Assembly: GCA_037953745.1 (NCBI GenBank)
Contig: JBAKBP010003108.1
Coordinates: 62,001-126,000, forward strand
Source: Lithodes maja
Taxonomy: Eukaryota; Arthropoda; Malacostraca; Decapoda; Lithodidae
Length of the DNA stretch: 64,000 bases
Reading direction: 5' to 3'
The notes below the pieces were generated by a model. It was not told where the DNA came from. It searched no databases and was given only the letters and a program-made list of their open reading frames with translations. This document shows, in pieces, positions 37,763-48,007 of the stretch; within the stretch, counting starts at the first letter, position 1; every line of letters begins with the position of its first letter. The position numbers were made by a program, and so were the translations under genes.

Positions 37763-40700
37763 AACCCCACCATGAACCCAAGATACTGCACGGACGCCCG
37801 CACGAAATCACACTTTGCCAGGTTGACCACCAAGCCAGCCTCACTAAGCCTCTTGAACAGGAGTTCTACGTGCTCACAATGACTCGTAAAGCTGTTGTCA
37901 TAGATAATAACATCGTCGAGGTATACTGTGCAATTAGGAATGTCTCTCGTTATATCATTCATCAAACTCTGAAAGGTAGCGGGTGCGTTCTTTAGACCAT
38001 AAGGCATAACGTTACAGCGGTAGGTAGCACCATCCACCACAAAACCACATACCTCTTTCGCTCGTTCGGACAAGGGCACCTGCCAGTATCCCTTAACCAA
38101 GTCCACCTTGGTTAGGTACTTTGCATTGCCTATCTTGTCCACACAGTCGTCGACCCGAGGAAGAGGGTATGGGTTGGTGGGCGTCAAACCGTTTAACCGT
38201 CTGTAGTCTACACAGAATCGCACCTTACCATCCGGTTTTGGTTGCAGCGTGACGGGAGATGTCCACTTCACCACCCCCTTCTCAATCAGCCCCCTTGTTA
38301 ACATATACTCCAACTCCGCCCGGAGGGCCGGCAGTTTAATAGGGGGCACCCTATAGGGAACTGACTTGAAAGGTGGGTGGTCTCCCACGTCCACGTCGTG
38401 CACCTCTAGGGTAGTGAGGCCTGGGTGCTCCGCGAAAACAGAGGGGTATGAACCGAACAGGCGCTCCACAGCCACCCGCTGATGCTCAGGTAAGTGTTGC
38501 AACGCTTCCTGAGCCGCCTGGTTCGTGTTCCCCGCCCACTGGTTCGCAGAGACATGATGATCCCAGTTATCCTCCACCTGAGCTTGACTGTCCCGTTCTC
38601 CTTCTCCACCTTGACTGCTAAATGTCATCACAGGCACAGTGAGAGGCTCAGGGGGGTGCCTCACATACTCCTTCATAAGATTAACGTGACATAACTGATT
38701 GCGCTTACGTCTGTCTGGAGTGGCTACCAAGTAATCCAGGTCCGATAGCTTCTCAACCACCCTATAAGGACCAGTGTACTTCGCGGATAAGGGGTGACCT
38801 ACAAGGGGCAGTAGAATCAACACCTCCTGTCCCACGTGAAACTCCCTGAGTTTAACCTTGAGGTCGTACCTGTCCTTCATGAGGGCCTGAGAGCTAGTCA
38901 AATTACGGCCAGCCAACTCCAGACTGCGCAACATCCGTTCCCGACTGTCGAGGACATACTTGAGCATAGAACAAGGTTTTTCTGCACCCTCCCATATTTC
39001 TTTAACCATATGGAGAGGCCCTCTGACACGGTGTCCAAAGACGAGCTCATTAGGGCTGAATCCCAAACTTTCCCCAGGTACCTCCCGTGCAGCAAACAAA
39101 ACATATGGCAGGCCAAGATCCCAATCTTTCCCATTCTCAAAGCAATAACAACGAAGCATAGATTTTAAGGTTGAGTGCCATCGCTCTAACACACCCTGGC
39201 TCTCCGGATGATACGCAGATGACACAACCGTAACAATCCCATGCTGCTGCATAGTTTGAACAAAGAGGTTAGAAGTGAAGTTGGATCCTTGGTCTGACTG
39301 AATCTCCTGCGGGTAACCATACCGGGAAAAATACACTAGCAAGTTTCGGACCACCGTCTTCGCTGACCCATTTCTCATAGGGTAAGTGTCAGGGTACCTT
39401 GTTGCTACATCCATGATGGTCAGGAGAAACTTGTTTCCGGCACTTGTAGGGGGAAGGGGGCCAACCATATCCACTATAACCTTACTAAAGGGAGGCCCAC
39501 TGACAGGAATGGGGTGTAACGGCGCCTTAGGAATGCTCTGATTCGGTTTGCCAACCTTCTGACACACATCACACATTGCCACCCATGACATAACTTGTGC
39601 TCTCAGACCAGGCCACCAAAATAATTTCCCCAAGGCTGCAACCGTCTTACGGACACCCAGATGTCCCGCCAGTGGTACATCATGGGCCAACCTAAGCAGG
39701 CTTTCCCTGCAAACCCTTGGCACGACCAGCTGGTCTACCTCTCCTGACCCCCCCTCCCAATTTCTCTGCGGATCTTGGAATCGCCGGTATAATATGCCAT
39801 CTATGAAAAAAAAATCTCCCGACTGTGCATCACTGTCCTCCTCCAACTCGACAGCACCGGTACCACATTCAAGAACCTCCGGGTCTTCCAATTGCACCTT
39901 ACGAATGTCCGAAGGAGCAAGCCTATCCAAGTGCTTGCGAAACAACTCATGCCCCCCTCCTACATTAAATTTGGCCTCCCGTTGCTCTCTCTCTGCGTAC
40001 CGTTGCTGCCTCATCGTCTGTTTAGGCCCATCCACTGCCTTCTCAGGAACAGTTAATGGGTCTTCTCTAGACTCGAAAATTGGTCCTAATAATGAGTCCC
40101 CGAGAATGTCCGCTGATACTGAACTCTCAACCGCATCAACTTTCAACCCCTTCTCGGTACCCTTCCTTCGCTGATCTAAAGACTGTTGACCAGAATGTGA
40201 CCCCCTGGATGCAAGGGAACGGGTGACAACACATGCCATAGGTTGCCCCCAATACTTCTCAACCCACTCCTGCTCCTCCCTACTCACGTCGGCCGGCTTC
40301 TCGGCAACGACCAAGGGTGGAGCCTCAGAGGTAGGCCCCGCAAAGTCGTTGCCGAGAAGGAGGTCGACGCCCCCAACAGGTAACTTCTCCACAATTCCTA
40401 CATCCAGGTCACGAGTCACACCATCAACCTCCATCTTCATTCTTACAAGCGGGTATGACCTTGTCGCATTAACTCCCTGAACCACAACCACCCGCGCCAT
40501 ATTGACAGGTTTACCAGTGAAATTTCTCAACAGTGTTTGCGATGCCCCAGTGTCACGCAAAATTCTCACCTCATGTCTTCTACCACCCCACTCCACACAA
40601 CCGAGTCCCCTGTGGTCACTAAAGGCATCACAGACAGGGAATAAGCCTTCCGGATCCTTCTGCACTGGCAGTGTATTTACCTCGGAAGAAATGCCTCTAA

Positions 40701-42231
40701 CAAACTCCGATATCCTCTTGAACACTCCAATGCCGTGAGCAAAAGACACGGATGCCGGAGGAGGTCGACTAGGGCACTCATTTGCTTTATGACCCTCCTT
40801 GTGGCACTTAAAACACATAAATTTCGGTTTCGGCTTATACTGTGATGTAACAGGCCCCTGACTTTTCTTATACGGCATGGTGTTAGGTTTGAATTCAGTT
40901 TTAGTTTCATTGCTCTTTTGTTTAAATGTGTCGTTGCTACGGGGAGGGGGAGGATAACGGTCCCTAGCACTTGCATCGTACTTCTGTGAGGACCCGCAAC
41001 CCCGAATCAACGACAGCCGTAGATCAGCCATTTCTGCTGCTTCTACTAGAGTTCTTGGGTTTTTCTCCTTTAAGTTCAAAGTTAGATCACCGCCCGTGCT
41101 CTTAAAGAACTGCTCCAACATCATTAACTGCTTAATTTCATCAAATGTTGTGACCTTCTCAGATCGGAGCCAGTTCCCCATAGCATCGGACAAGTCCCGG
41201 GCGTGTTCCAAAAAGGTGCTATCTCTTCCCTTAGTTACACCCCGGAACTTCAAACGGTACGTTTCTGGTTTCAGTTCGTAAGCCCTCAGGACAGCCTCCT
41301 TGAGATCCTCGTACACAATAGATAACTCCAAAGGTAACGCATCGTAGGCTTTAAGACCCTTGCCTATTAATCTAGGGGATACAAGTGCTGCCCATTTATT
41401 CTCTGGCCACTGGTGTTCCTGGCACTTCTTCTCAAAGCGTGTGAAAAATTCTGTTACACCACTCTCATCAAACACCGGAACCAGTTTCAATAAGTGCGAG
41501 AGAGACTGCTCATGAACACGGTTACCAGCCCCAAGTCGCTGTCCCGTTGTCTCTACTCGCGACTTCTCTACATCCATGTCGGCACAGTACCTAGTCGACT
41601 CAGCTTGGATTTTTGCTAGCTCTATGTGCTCATGACTGATAGTTTTTCTCTCATCTATCTTGGCTAATTCTAATTGCTGCTGAAGCTCACATGCCCTTTG
41701 TTGATGCTGAAGCTCACCTGCCCTGATAGCCTTTCTCTCTTCGATCTTAGCTAATTCGAGCTGAAGCAATAATTCTGGAGATAACCCTGAAGGAGGTGAA
41801 GGTGCTACAATGTTTGAAATTACCGGTGGTCCCCCCAGGGGCAACCCACCCTGCCAGCCACCACCCAACTGCGGAAGCGTACCCGGGGTCGGCAAACTAC
41901 TGGGATGGCTGGGAGTCGAGTGTAGGGGAAGCATGGCCGAAGGGCTCTGAGCACTCAAGCCATCTCGCTCACCAGTCACCCTGCCCAGTACACACGTTAT
42001 CAAGTTATCCTTGGTCATGCTGCTAGTAACCGCATGACCGATAGCTGTGGCCAGGCATTGAAGACCGTACCGCTCCATACCCTCCAACCGCTCGGCAGTA
42101 ACAGGCCATTGCAAAAATATCCTAGCATCCTCCTCACAGTTCACCTGATTAACCATATCATCATACTGCTGTTCCTCAGTTTCGACATTACGTACTGTGT
42201 CTCCATTCTCCTCTGATCCGGTATAAGACAT
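37729..42231 (-). CDS. gag-pol: Gag-Pol of gypsy element 2: Gag, PR, IN, RT in one frame
   Basis: From the ATG at 42231 (MSYTGSEENGD) the frame runs about 1500 codons without a stop. Gag has an N-terminal part, charged repeats (about 155-220), a SCAN-like region (about 308-408) with NWLRSEK and LMMLEQFF, and a CCHC knuckle at 473-486. The protease motif DTGA is at about 560. Integrase has its H-H-C-C zinc site at 850-890 and D-D-E at 921, 980 and 1016, with 35 residues between the last two. After a GPY/F-like segment comes RT with VDLVKGYW and YLDD (about 1437-1440). Integrase before RT is the Gmr1-like order. Having Gag and Pol in one frame means no frameshift is used. The last ten codons are out-of-frame read-through after an extra base. 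Confidence 0.92.
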   Translation of the reverse strand: MSYTGSEENGDTVRNVETEEQQYDDMVNQVNCEEDARIFLQWPVTAERLEGMERYGLQCLATAIGHAVTSSMTKDNLITCVLGRVTGERDGLSAQSPSAMLPLHSTPSHPSSLPTPGTLPQLGGGWQGGLPLGGPPVISNIVAPSPPSGLSPELLLQLELAKIEERKAIRAGELQHQQRACELQQQLELAKIDERKTISHEHIELAKIQAESTRYCADMDVEKSRVETTGQRLGAGNRVHEQSLSHLLKLVPVFDESGVTEFFTRFEKKCQEHQWPENKWAALVSPRLIGKGLKAYDALPLELSIVYEDLKEAVLRAYELKPETYRLKFRGVTKGRDSTFLEHARDLSDAMGNWLRSEKVTTFDEIKQLMMLEQFFKSTGGDLTLNLKEKNPRTLVEAAEMADLRLSLIRGCGSSQKYDASARDRYPPPPRSNDTFKQKSNETKTEFKPNTMPYKKSQGPVTSQYKPKPKFMCFKCHKEGHKANECPSRPPPASVSFAHGIGVFKRISEFVRGISSEVNTLPVQKDPEGLFPVCDAFSDHRGLGCVEWGGRRHEVRILRDTGASQTLLRNFTGKPVNMARVVVVQGVNATRSYPLVRMKMEVDGVTRDLDVGIVEKLPVGGVDLLLGNDFAGPTSEAPPLVVAEKPADVSREEQEWVEKYWGQPMACVVTRSLASRGSHSGQQSLDQRRKGTEKGLKVDAVESSVSADILGDSLLGPIFESREDPLTVPEKAVDGPKQTMRQQRYAEREQREAKFNVGGGHELFRKHLDRLAPSDIRKVQLEDPEVLECGTGAVELEEDSDAQSGDFFFIDGILYRRFQDPQRNWEGGSGEVDQLVVPRVCRESLLRLAHDVPLAGHLGVRKTVAALGKLFWWPGLRAQVMSWVAMCDVCQKVGKPNQSIPKAPLHPIPVSGPPFSKVIVDMVGPLPPTSAGNKFLLTIMDVATRYPDTYPMRNGSAKTVVRNLLVYFSRYGYPQEIQSDQGSNFTSNLFVQTMQQHGIVTVVSSAYHPESQGVLERWHSTLKSMLRCYCFENGKDWDLGLPYVLFAAREVPGESLGFSPNELVFGHRVRGPLHMVKEIWEGAEKPCSMLKYVLDSRERMLRSLELAGRNLTSSQALMKDRYDLKVKLREFHVGQEVLILLPLVGHPLSAKYTGPYRVVEKLSDLDYLVATPDRRKRNQLCHVNLMKEYVRHPPEPLTVPVMTFSSQGGEGERDSQAQVEDNWDHHVSANQWAGNTNQAAQEALQHLPEHQRVAVERLFGSYPSVFAEHPGLTTLEVHDVDVGDHPPFKSVPYRVPPIKLPALRAELEYMLTRGLIEKGVVKWTSPVTLQPKPDGKVRFCVDYRRLNGLTPTNPYPLPRVDDCVDKIGNAKYLTKVDLVKGYWQVPLSERAKEVCGFVVDGATYRCNVMPYGLKNAPATFQSLMNDITRDIPNCTVYLDDVIIYDNSFTSHCEHVELLFKRLSEAGLVVNLAKCDFVRASVQYLGFMVGLWVRCAPHRTR

Positions 42232-42450
42232 GATGCTCACACAAATTTCCCACCTCAATATTCAAAAAAGAAGTACTCCAAACTCTTATACCTCAATATA
42301 CACACAAAAATTCTCGGAAATACTCAAGGGCTATACTATGTTGCAAAAAAAAAAAATATTCTTGCTGATCCCCGCAAAATATTCCCCAAAACAACAAATG
42401 TTCCCTGCTAATAAATGTAGGTTCACCAAATCCTAGGCAAGGTCGCCATT
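42232..42450 (-). promoter_or_regulatory. Leader and primer binding site of gypsy element 2
   Basis: Minus-strand TGGCGACCTTGCC (plus coordinates 42436-42448) lies two bases after the 5' LTR and equals that of element 1. The remaining leader up to the gag ATG is A/T-rich and non-coding. Confidence 0.75.
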
Positions 42451-44240
42451 TGTTACGACTGGGGTTCAAATATATCAGGGCTCTTATTCATTGGACTAGT
42501 AATGGCATAAATGTTACAACGGAAAGCGCTAGCTCCAACCTCTGAAGTATATTCCCAGTGAACAAAGAACACAAATACTCTACAGAGTTCTATATGCAAT
42601 AATAGGCTATCAAACTCTCAATAAATGTGCATCTACTCTAGGCTTAATGTTATGTGAAAACAGCCTATTACTACCTATAACCGAAGGTGCTTGGTTATGG
42701 TATACAAAGTAAGGTGGTAAGAGAAGTTACAGCTTACGTTACTTTAATCAATAAATGTCAGGCACTCCTGCATGAAAGAAAGTGCACTAAAGTCCTTCAA
42801 CACTAACAAGGAATCTTCTTTAAATGTTAGATGTTATAAAGATGCTCGTATCGGAAATGGAACCCAAAAAGGCAGGCAGCGGAACAATGCTCGTGCAGGC
42901 TATGCACACAAAAAGGCAGAATATATAATGCCGTCGGAGCCAAGAATATCCTAAACACTACAACACTAATAATAATCGCCACAATGCAGTATTCCTATCA
43001 ACAAAAAGAGCCTAAGTCGTTTGTGTCTCAATACATCAAACTAGGCTGCGAAATGCTTGTGTAATCATAAATGGGTATGCATAAAAAGAGTAATTAGGTT
43101 AATACACTTAATGTCTACTGTGACTGATAAAGTCTAGCTAGAGTCAATGATACGAGATACTGGTGCGCATGGCATGCTGCATAGCCTAGTGCAAATCTCA
43201 AGTCTGTGCGTCAAATATTACGTTATAATGAAGGGTAGCTCTCTTGAGAAACCTTAATACCGAAGTATTAAGCGTTCTCCTGGCGTACCTCAAAGACAAA
43301 CAATCGAGACTAGAACAGTGCAGAATGGTATAGGCAAAAAGCCCTCATTCGTGCATGCTCTACTCTCAATGGCACACAGACTAGAATTTACTCAATCAAC
43401 TCCAGTTCTCAGGTATGTCGTGCCGCTTTTAACTGAAGCCAGCACTCATAGGAAACAATACCTTTAATATCAGACTCGTAGTCTAGCATTATCTAATCCA
43501 GCAGAACACTAATAATTATAGGAAGCGGCAATATGAAAGCCAACCAATGCTTCGTGATCCACTTATCTTAACAACTAACATACACAGGTTATATCAGACC
43601 TTAACACACAATACAACTGGCCAGCATGAAGCTGATTTTTGCAGAGTTAACCAGAGGGGATATACTGTTAATAAAGAGGTGGTGAAAGATATGGAGAATG
43701 AGAGAGATAGGCAGAGGAAAAGATTCTCAGGAACGGAGTGGGGACAGATAGCAAGGGAAAAAAGATGAGTGTGTTCTAGAAACCAGATCTGAGGGAGAGA
43801 GTGGCGAGGAACCAGTATATATACTCGCACTAGCTCGAGCCGCGTGGGAAAAAAACGGTTACAAGTGATCTGGCCACTAACAAGAGCTCACAGCATGGTA
43901 AGGACCTCTCTCCACCAACCCCCGCGAGGCAGCCAGCCGTGACGTCATCGAGCGGGACAAAAAACACTGCGCGCCTCCTCTCACTCCGTTCTACTCTCTC
44001 TCTCTCTCCCAGATCCTATCATTACTAGTTAATGACAAAACATATACTTTACAATTAAATATATAAAGCCTTGACATGGGCGAAAACAAAGAGCCTTTCT
44101 GGACTGCCCATGTCACGAGCTTTCATATGAAATAAAGCACACTCTAATACATAAACTGTAGCCCCATCCACTGCCCTGGCGATCCTAGTGAGTCACTGTA
44201 GGACAAGCCATGCGGTTCTAACGGAGTGGTCAACGTCACA
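42451..44240 (-). repeat. 5' LTR of gypsy element 2
   Basis: The partner of 34841-36630. Both LTRs include a CT microsatellite and a purine-rich stretch that opens short, unsupported frames. Confidence 0.93.
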
Positions 44241-44378
44241 CCCAACATATTGCTGAACCCACACAGGAAAACAATATCTTAGACCTGGTCTTCACTAACA
44301 ACGACTCTCTAGTACACAGCATTAACATATCGGACACAACATACTCAGATCATTAATTAATTGAGATCAAAACTGTGT
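44241..44378 (+). pseudogene. LINE 1 ORF2: end of endonuclease
   Basis: The segment gives NNILDLVFTNNDSLVHSINI and TTYSDH, the final catalytic block (S-D-H) of the endonuclease, after which a stop appears. It is the direct continuation of 34840 across the gypsy insertion. It ends at the second LINE, with gtgt repeated at 44375-44378 and 45449-45452 as a short target duplication. Confidence 0.75.
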
Positions 44379-45382
44379 TGGGACCACTGCTGTTCGTTAT
44401 ATTTATCAACGACTTGCCTGAAGTTATAACTAATGGAAGTGAGGTATACCTGTATGCGGATGACACTAAACTGTATAGAAGAGTGAGGAGTAAGGAAGAT
44501 ATGGGTTTGCTTCAAGGAGATGTGGAGGGCATGAAGGGATGGTCTGAGCATTGGTTAATGCCTTTTCATCCAAAAAAATGCAAGTACATACGGATTGGGA
44601 CCAGCAAGATAGACAAGGTAGGATACAGTATGTATGAAGCGATGGAGGAAGTGAGTGCAGAAAAGGATATAGGAGTAGTGATAGACAATAAGTTAAATTT
44701 CTCAGAACATTTAGCGGAAAAGATAAACAAAGCCAATAGAATTGTAGGGCTGATAAGGAGGACATTTGTGTCACTTGACGAAGAAATCTTCAGGAATCTA
44801 TATACAGCGCTGGTTAGGCCGCACCTGGAATATGCAAACCAGGTGTGGGCTCCATATATGGTAAAGGATATAGAAGCAGTGGAGAAAGTGCAGAGGAGAG
44901 CTAGCAAGCTGGTACCAACGTTGAAGAACGCGGGCTATGAGCAGAGGTTGAGGACACTGGGGCTTCCGACACTGGCATATAGGAGAAAGAGAGGGGATAT
45001 GATAGAGACTTTTAAGATAGTGTCAGGAAAGTACGATGAGGATGTGTGTGAAGGTATCTTCTTGATGCGGGAGGGAACAAGAACGAGAGGACACTCTAAG
45101 AAAATTTACAAAGAAAGAAATAGGCTTGAGAAGGCAAAGAACTCATTTTGTGATAGAGTGGTAAATGAGTGGAACGCACTGCCCCAGTATGTAGTCGATT
45201 CCGAATCAATAAGGGAGTTTGAAAGTAATCTTGATAAAGCATGGGGAAGACAAGATTTGAAGTTTGATTATAAAACAAAAATACAGAATAGTAAAAATGT
45301 TGCGTCTGCTACCGCCGCCGCCAACACCGTGAACGACCGCAGCAGTGCAAGTACTGGTACTGAGCTGGATACACAGGCATAG
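44375..45382 (+). CDS. LINE 2 reverse transcriptase, C-terminal part
   Basis: The open frame of about 335 codons starts at VLGPLLFVIFINDLPE (RT block 5), followed by YLYADDTKLYR with the catalytic aspartates. Next come DIGVVIDNKLNFSEHL, LVRPHLEYANQVWAP, VQRRASKLVPTL, LRTLGLPTLAYRRKRGDMI and FCDRVVNEWNALP. These fit the CR1/L2 group. The frame is uninterrupted, but the 5' half of RT and the endonuclease are missing. Confidence 0.85.
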   Translation: MLGPLLFVIFINDLPEVITNGSEVYLYADDTKLYRRVRSKEDMGLLQGDVEGMKGWSEHWLMPFHPKKCKYIRIGTSKIDKVGYSMYEAMEEVSAEKDIGVVIDNKLNFSEHLAEKINKANRIVGLIRRTFVSLDEEIFRNLYTALVRPHLEYANQVWAPYMVKDIEAVEKVQRRASKLVPTLKNAGYEQRLRTLGLPTLAYRRKRGDMIETFKIVSGKYDEDVCEGIFLMREGTRTRGHSKKIYKERNRLEKAKNSFCDRVVNEWNALPQYVVDSESIREFESNLDKAWGRQDLKFDYKTKIQNSKNVASATAAANTVNDRSSASTGTELDTQA

Positions 45383-45448
45383 TTTGCCTTTTTCCAGAGG
45401 ATCTACTGTAAGAAACTGTAAGAAACTGTAAGAAAACAACCTTTGAAA
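44379..45448 (+). mobile_element. Truncated CR1/L2-like LINE 2 inside LINE 1
   Basis: The element starts within the RT domain and ends with three tgtaagaaac units at about 45408-45435, a typical tandem-repeat 3' end. It splits the endonuclease-to-RT linker of LINE 1. The duplication gtgt is short, so the boundaries may be off by a few bases. Confidence 0.8.
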
Positions 45449-46290
45449 GTGTACAGACAACCTCAGAATCGAGAACAAAAACCGGCCCCTTCAGTAAATT
45501 TAACTTCAATAACAAAAACATTAGGTGGGAAGAGGTAAATCAAGAAATGGAGGAAATAGACTGGGAAGATTTAATGGATAACCTGACACCAGCAGAATGT
45601 CTAGTCTTAATAACAGAAACCATGACCCAAATCTGTAGCCACCATATACCTGCAAGACAAACAAAACGAAGAAGCAAACAAGATCGGGAAAGGAGGAGGC
45701 TGTACAGAAGAAGAAAATTACTCACACAAAGACGCACACATCAACATCTACAGGATAGGCAAAAGGTCGAAATAGATAGAGAAATTGTGGAAATTGAACA
45801 AAGGCTAAGAATATCATATGAACTACAACATATGGAAGAGGAGAGGAAAGCTATTGCAGGTATAAAGGAAAATTCCAAATACTTCTTTTCATACGCCAAA
45901 CAAAAGGCTAAAACAACATCAAACATCGGCCCACTGAGCAAAGGGGACGGCTCTTTCACAGGGGACAAAAAGGAAATGAGCGAACTCTTAAGCAGGCAGT
46001 ATGAAATGGCATTCAGTGAGCCTGATGAAACAAAAGTCATCAGAGACCAAAATATATTTTTCATGGAAACCTCCCCCACGGAAACCCCTCAGATGCTGGA
46101 TATTGATTTCGGTCCAAAAGACATAGAAGAGGCCATTTCCAACATGCCATCCCACTCGGCACCAGGCCCGGACTCATGGAATTCGATCCTAATGAAAAAA
46201 TGTAAGGAAAACCTCTCAAAACCCCAGGCTATAATGTGGAGAAGGAGTCTAGACACTGGTGACATACCAGATAGCTTGAAAACGCAATAA
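45449..46290 (+). CDS. LINE 1 ORF2: linker and RT start
   Basis: The frame resumes with FSKFNFNNKNIRWEEVNQEM, passes a basic segment (RRSKQDRERRRLYRRRKLL), and has SRQYEMAFSEPD. RT block 1-type sequence follows: AISNMPSHSAPGPDSWNSILMKKC, up to GDIPDSLKTQ, where a frameshift/stop appears. Confidence 0.8.
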
Positions 46291-46906
46291 TTGCCCCACT
46301 GCATAAAGGAGGGAGTAAAGCACTACCAAAAAACTACCGCCCGGTAGCTCTAACCTCTCACATCATTAAAGTTTTCGAGCGAGTCCTGCGAAGCAAAATT
46401 TCAACATTCATGGAGACAAATGAACTACACAACACCGGTCAACATGGGTTCAGAGCGGGAAGATCATGTCTCTCACAACTTTTGGAACACTATGACAAAA
46501 TTCTTAAAGCGCTAGAAGAAAAGAAAAACGTGGATGTCATTTACACCGATTTTGCTAAGGCATTTGATAAATGTGACCATGGTATAACAAACTGAAAGCA
46601 AAAGGTATAACTGGGAAAATCGGACGGTGGATATACAATTTCCTCGTAAACCGAAAACAATCGGTAGCAGTAAACCAAGTCACTTCTGAGCCTTCGGATG
46701 TCAAAAGCTCAGTGCCCCAAGGAACAGTGCTAGCGCCCCTTCTGTTCCTCATACTAATTTGCGACATAGATACCAACACCAGACACAGTACGGTGTCATC
46801 TTTTGCTGATGACACAAAATTAAGCAAGATAGTAAACACACAAGAGGACACAGGCCGACTGCAGGAAGACATGAATGTAGTGTTCCAGTAGACCAGGGAA
46901 AACAAC
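46291..46906 (+). pseudogene. LINE 1 ORF2: RT palm, broken
   Basis: Segments in shifting frames are NYRPVALTSHIIKVFERVLR, GQHGFRAGRSCLSQLLEHYDKI and VIYTDFAKAFDKCDH (catalytic D), then SSVPQGTVLAPLLFLI and SSFADDTKLSK. A stop replaces a tryptophan codon at about 46890 (caatagacc). The copy therefore has no working RT. Confidence 0.8.
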
Positions 46907-47733
46907 ATGCAATTCAATGAGGAAAAATTCCAATTAATACGGTACAGAGATAATAATGGTGTTAAAGAAATTACAAATTACTTAACAGAATCTAACCACA
47001 TAATAGAACGGAAAGACAGTGTGAAAGACCTTGGGGTATTATTGTCTGAAAATATGGGTTTCAAAGTACATAACCAGGTCAAAGTGGCGGCTGCGAAACG
47101 TCTAACGGGTTGGATTCTGCGTACTTTTAAAACACGCGGTGAATTGCCTATGATAACGCTCTTCAAATCTCTAGTGCTACCGCGGCTTGAATACTGTAGC
47201 GTATTAACATCCCCATACAAAGCAGGTGAAATAAATGACGTAGAGAGTGTACAAAGAAATTTCACTTCGCATATAAGTTCGATAAAACATCTACACTATT
47301 GGGAGCGTTTAAGAGCACTGAATCTGTACTCACTGGAACGTAGAAGAGAACGTTACCTAATAATATACACGTGGAAAATCGCAGAGGGTTTAGTACCAAA
47401 CCTACATACTCCGATAGTCATGAAATTCAGTGATAGGAGAGGCTGGGAATGCGAAATCCCCCGGATGAACAACAGGGGTGCTATGGGCTCTCTGCGAGAG
47501 GGCTGGTTTCACACAGAGGCCCACGTCTCTTCAACAAACTCCCACGGCGAGTAAGAGACATGAGGGACATCTCGTTAGACAACTTCAAGAGAGCCCTAGA
47601 TGTCGAACTGCAAAAAGTGCCAGACGAGCCCATCCTCGCAAGGGAGCGAGCTGTCGCTTCAAACAGTCTACTGCACCAAATCACCACCCATAACGAGGGG
47701 CGTCACGCTCCTTGGTGCCGCTAGAAGAGCGGC
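46907..47733 (+). CDS. LINE 1 ORF2: C-terminal part, one frameshift
   Basis: The first frame (46907-47554) has FNEEKFQLIRY, DLGVLLSENMGFKVH, LVLPRLEYCSVLTSPYKAGEI and YLIIYTWKIAEGLVPN. From about 47449 the correct continuation is in another frame: RGPRLFNKLPRRVRDM and LDNFKRALDVELQKVPDEP, ending at 47724. These are the usual LINE C-terminal motifs. Confidence 0.8.
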
Positions 47734-47765
47734 GAACACATCAAAAGGTATCAAAAGGTCAAAAG

Positions 47766-48002
47766 GTAAGGAGGTAGATGGAGCGGACAGTGGTTGCAAG
47801 TTTGTAGGCTCGGGATGTTGCAGGAGAGGTGTAATCGGCGAGGAAGTGGTCACACGTGTTCGATCTTGCGGGGGCGTATAATGGTCTGCCCTGCGAGGTG
47901 ATCTTGAGTCGTTTTCTGTGATGCGTGGTGCTGGTACGTTTCTCTGATGCCTGAATAGATGGGTGTCTCAGTTGGGCAAGCTGTTTTTCCGTTATTTCAA
48001 TA
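47766..48002 (-). CDS. Right part of the unresolved insert: small minus-strand ORF
   Basis: The minus frame reads EITEKQLAQLRHPSIQASEK and continues to the LINE 1 border. It resembles no family I know. It may be the N-terminal part of the ORF at 31838-32494, split by LINE 1. Confidence is low because the segment is short. Confidence 0.25.
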
Positions 48003-48007
48003 GTTAT

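Larger units (their letters stand above)
34841..44240 (-). mobile_element. Ty3/gypsy element 2, Gmr1-like domain order
   Basis: Two 1790-base LTRs flank the internal region, with a 4-base duplication ccca at 34837-34840 and 44241-44244. Domain order on the minus strand is Gag, PR, IN, RT, RNase H. The LTRs differ at only about 12 positions by my count (about 0.7%), so the insertion is recent. One extra base near the RT end shifts the frame; everything before it is one open frame. Its proteins are closely related to, but clearly distinct from, those of element 1. Confidence 0.92.
33103..47765 (+). mobile_element. Near-complete CR1/L2-like LINE 1 with nested elements
   Basis: The parts are ORF1 (33103-34260), ORF2 endonuclease (34233-34840, resuming 44241-44378), linker and RT (45449-47554), C-terminal fragment and 3' end. 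The 3' end has three repeats around atcaaaaggt at 47734-47765, in place of poly(A). A gypsy element (34841-44240) and a truncated second LINE (44379-45448) are inserted in the endonuclease. The 5' UTR boundary is not resolved. Several stops and frameshifts in RT show that it is dead. Confidence 0.8.
30227..48002. mobile_element. 17.8-kb insert of unresolved type in Pao2 gag
   Basis: The Pao2 gag alignment to Pao1 is interrupted exactly here. The 5-base repeat gttat flanks the insert at 30222-30226 and 48003-48007, which is a weak TSD candidate. About 14.7 kb of it is a plus-strand LINE with its own nested elements. The insert proper is therefore about 30227-32900 plus 47766-48002. Both outer parts contain proline- and lysine-rich minus-strand frames, suggesting a minus-strand element. 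No LTR, TIR or RT was recognised. Confidence 0.45.
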
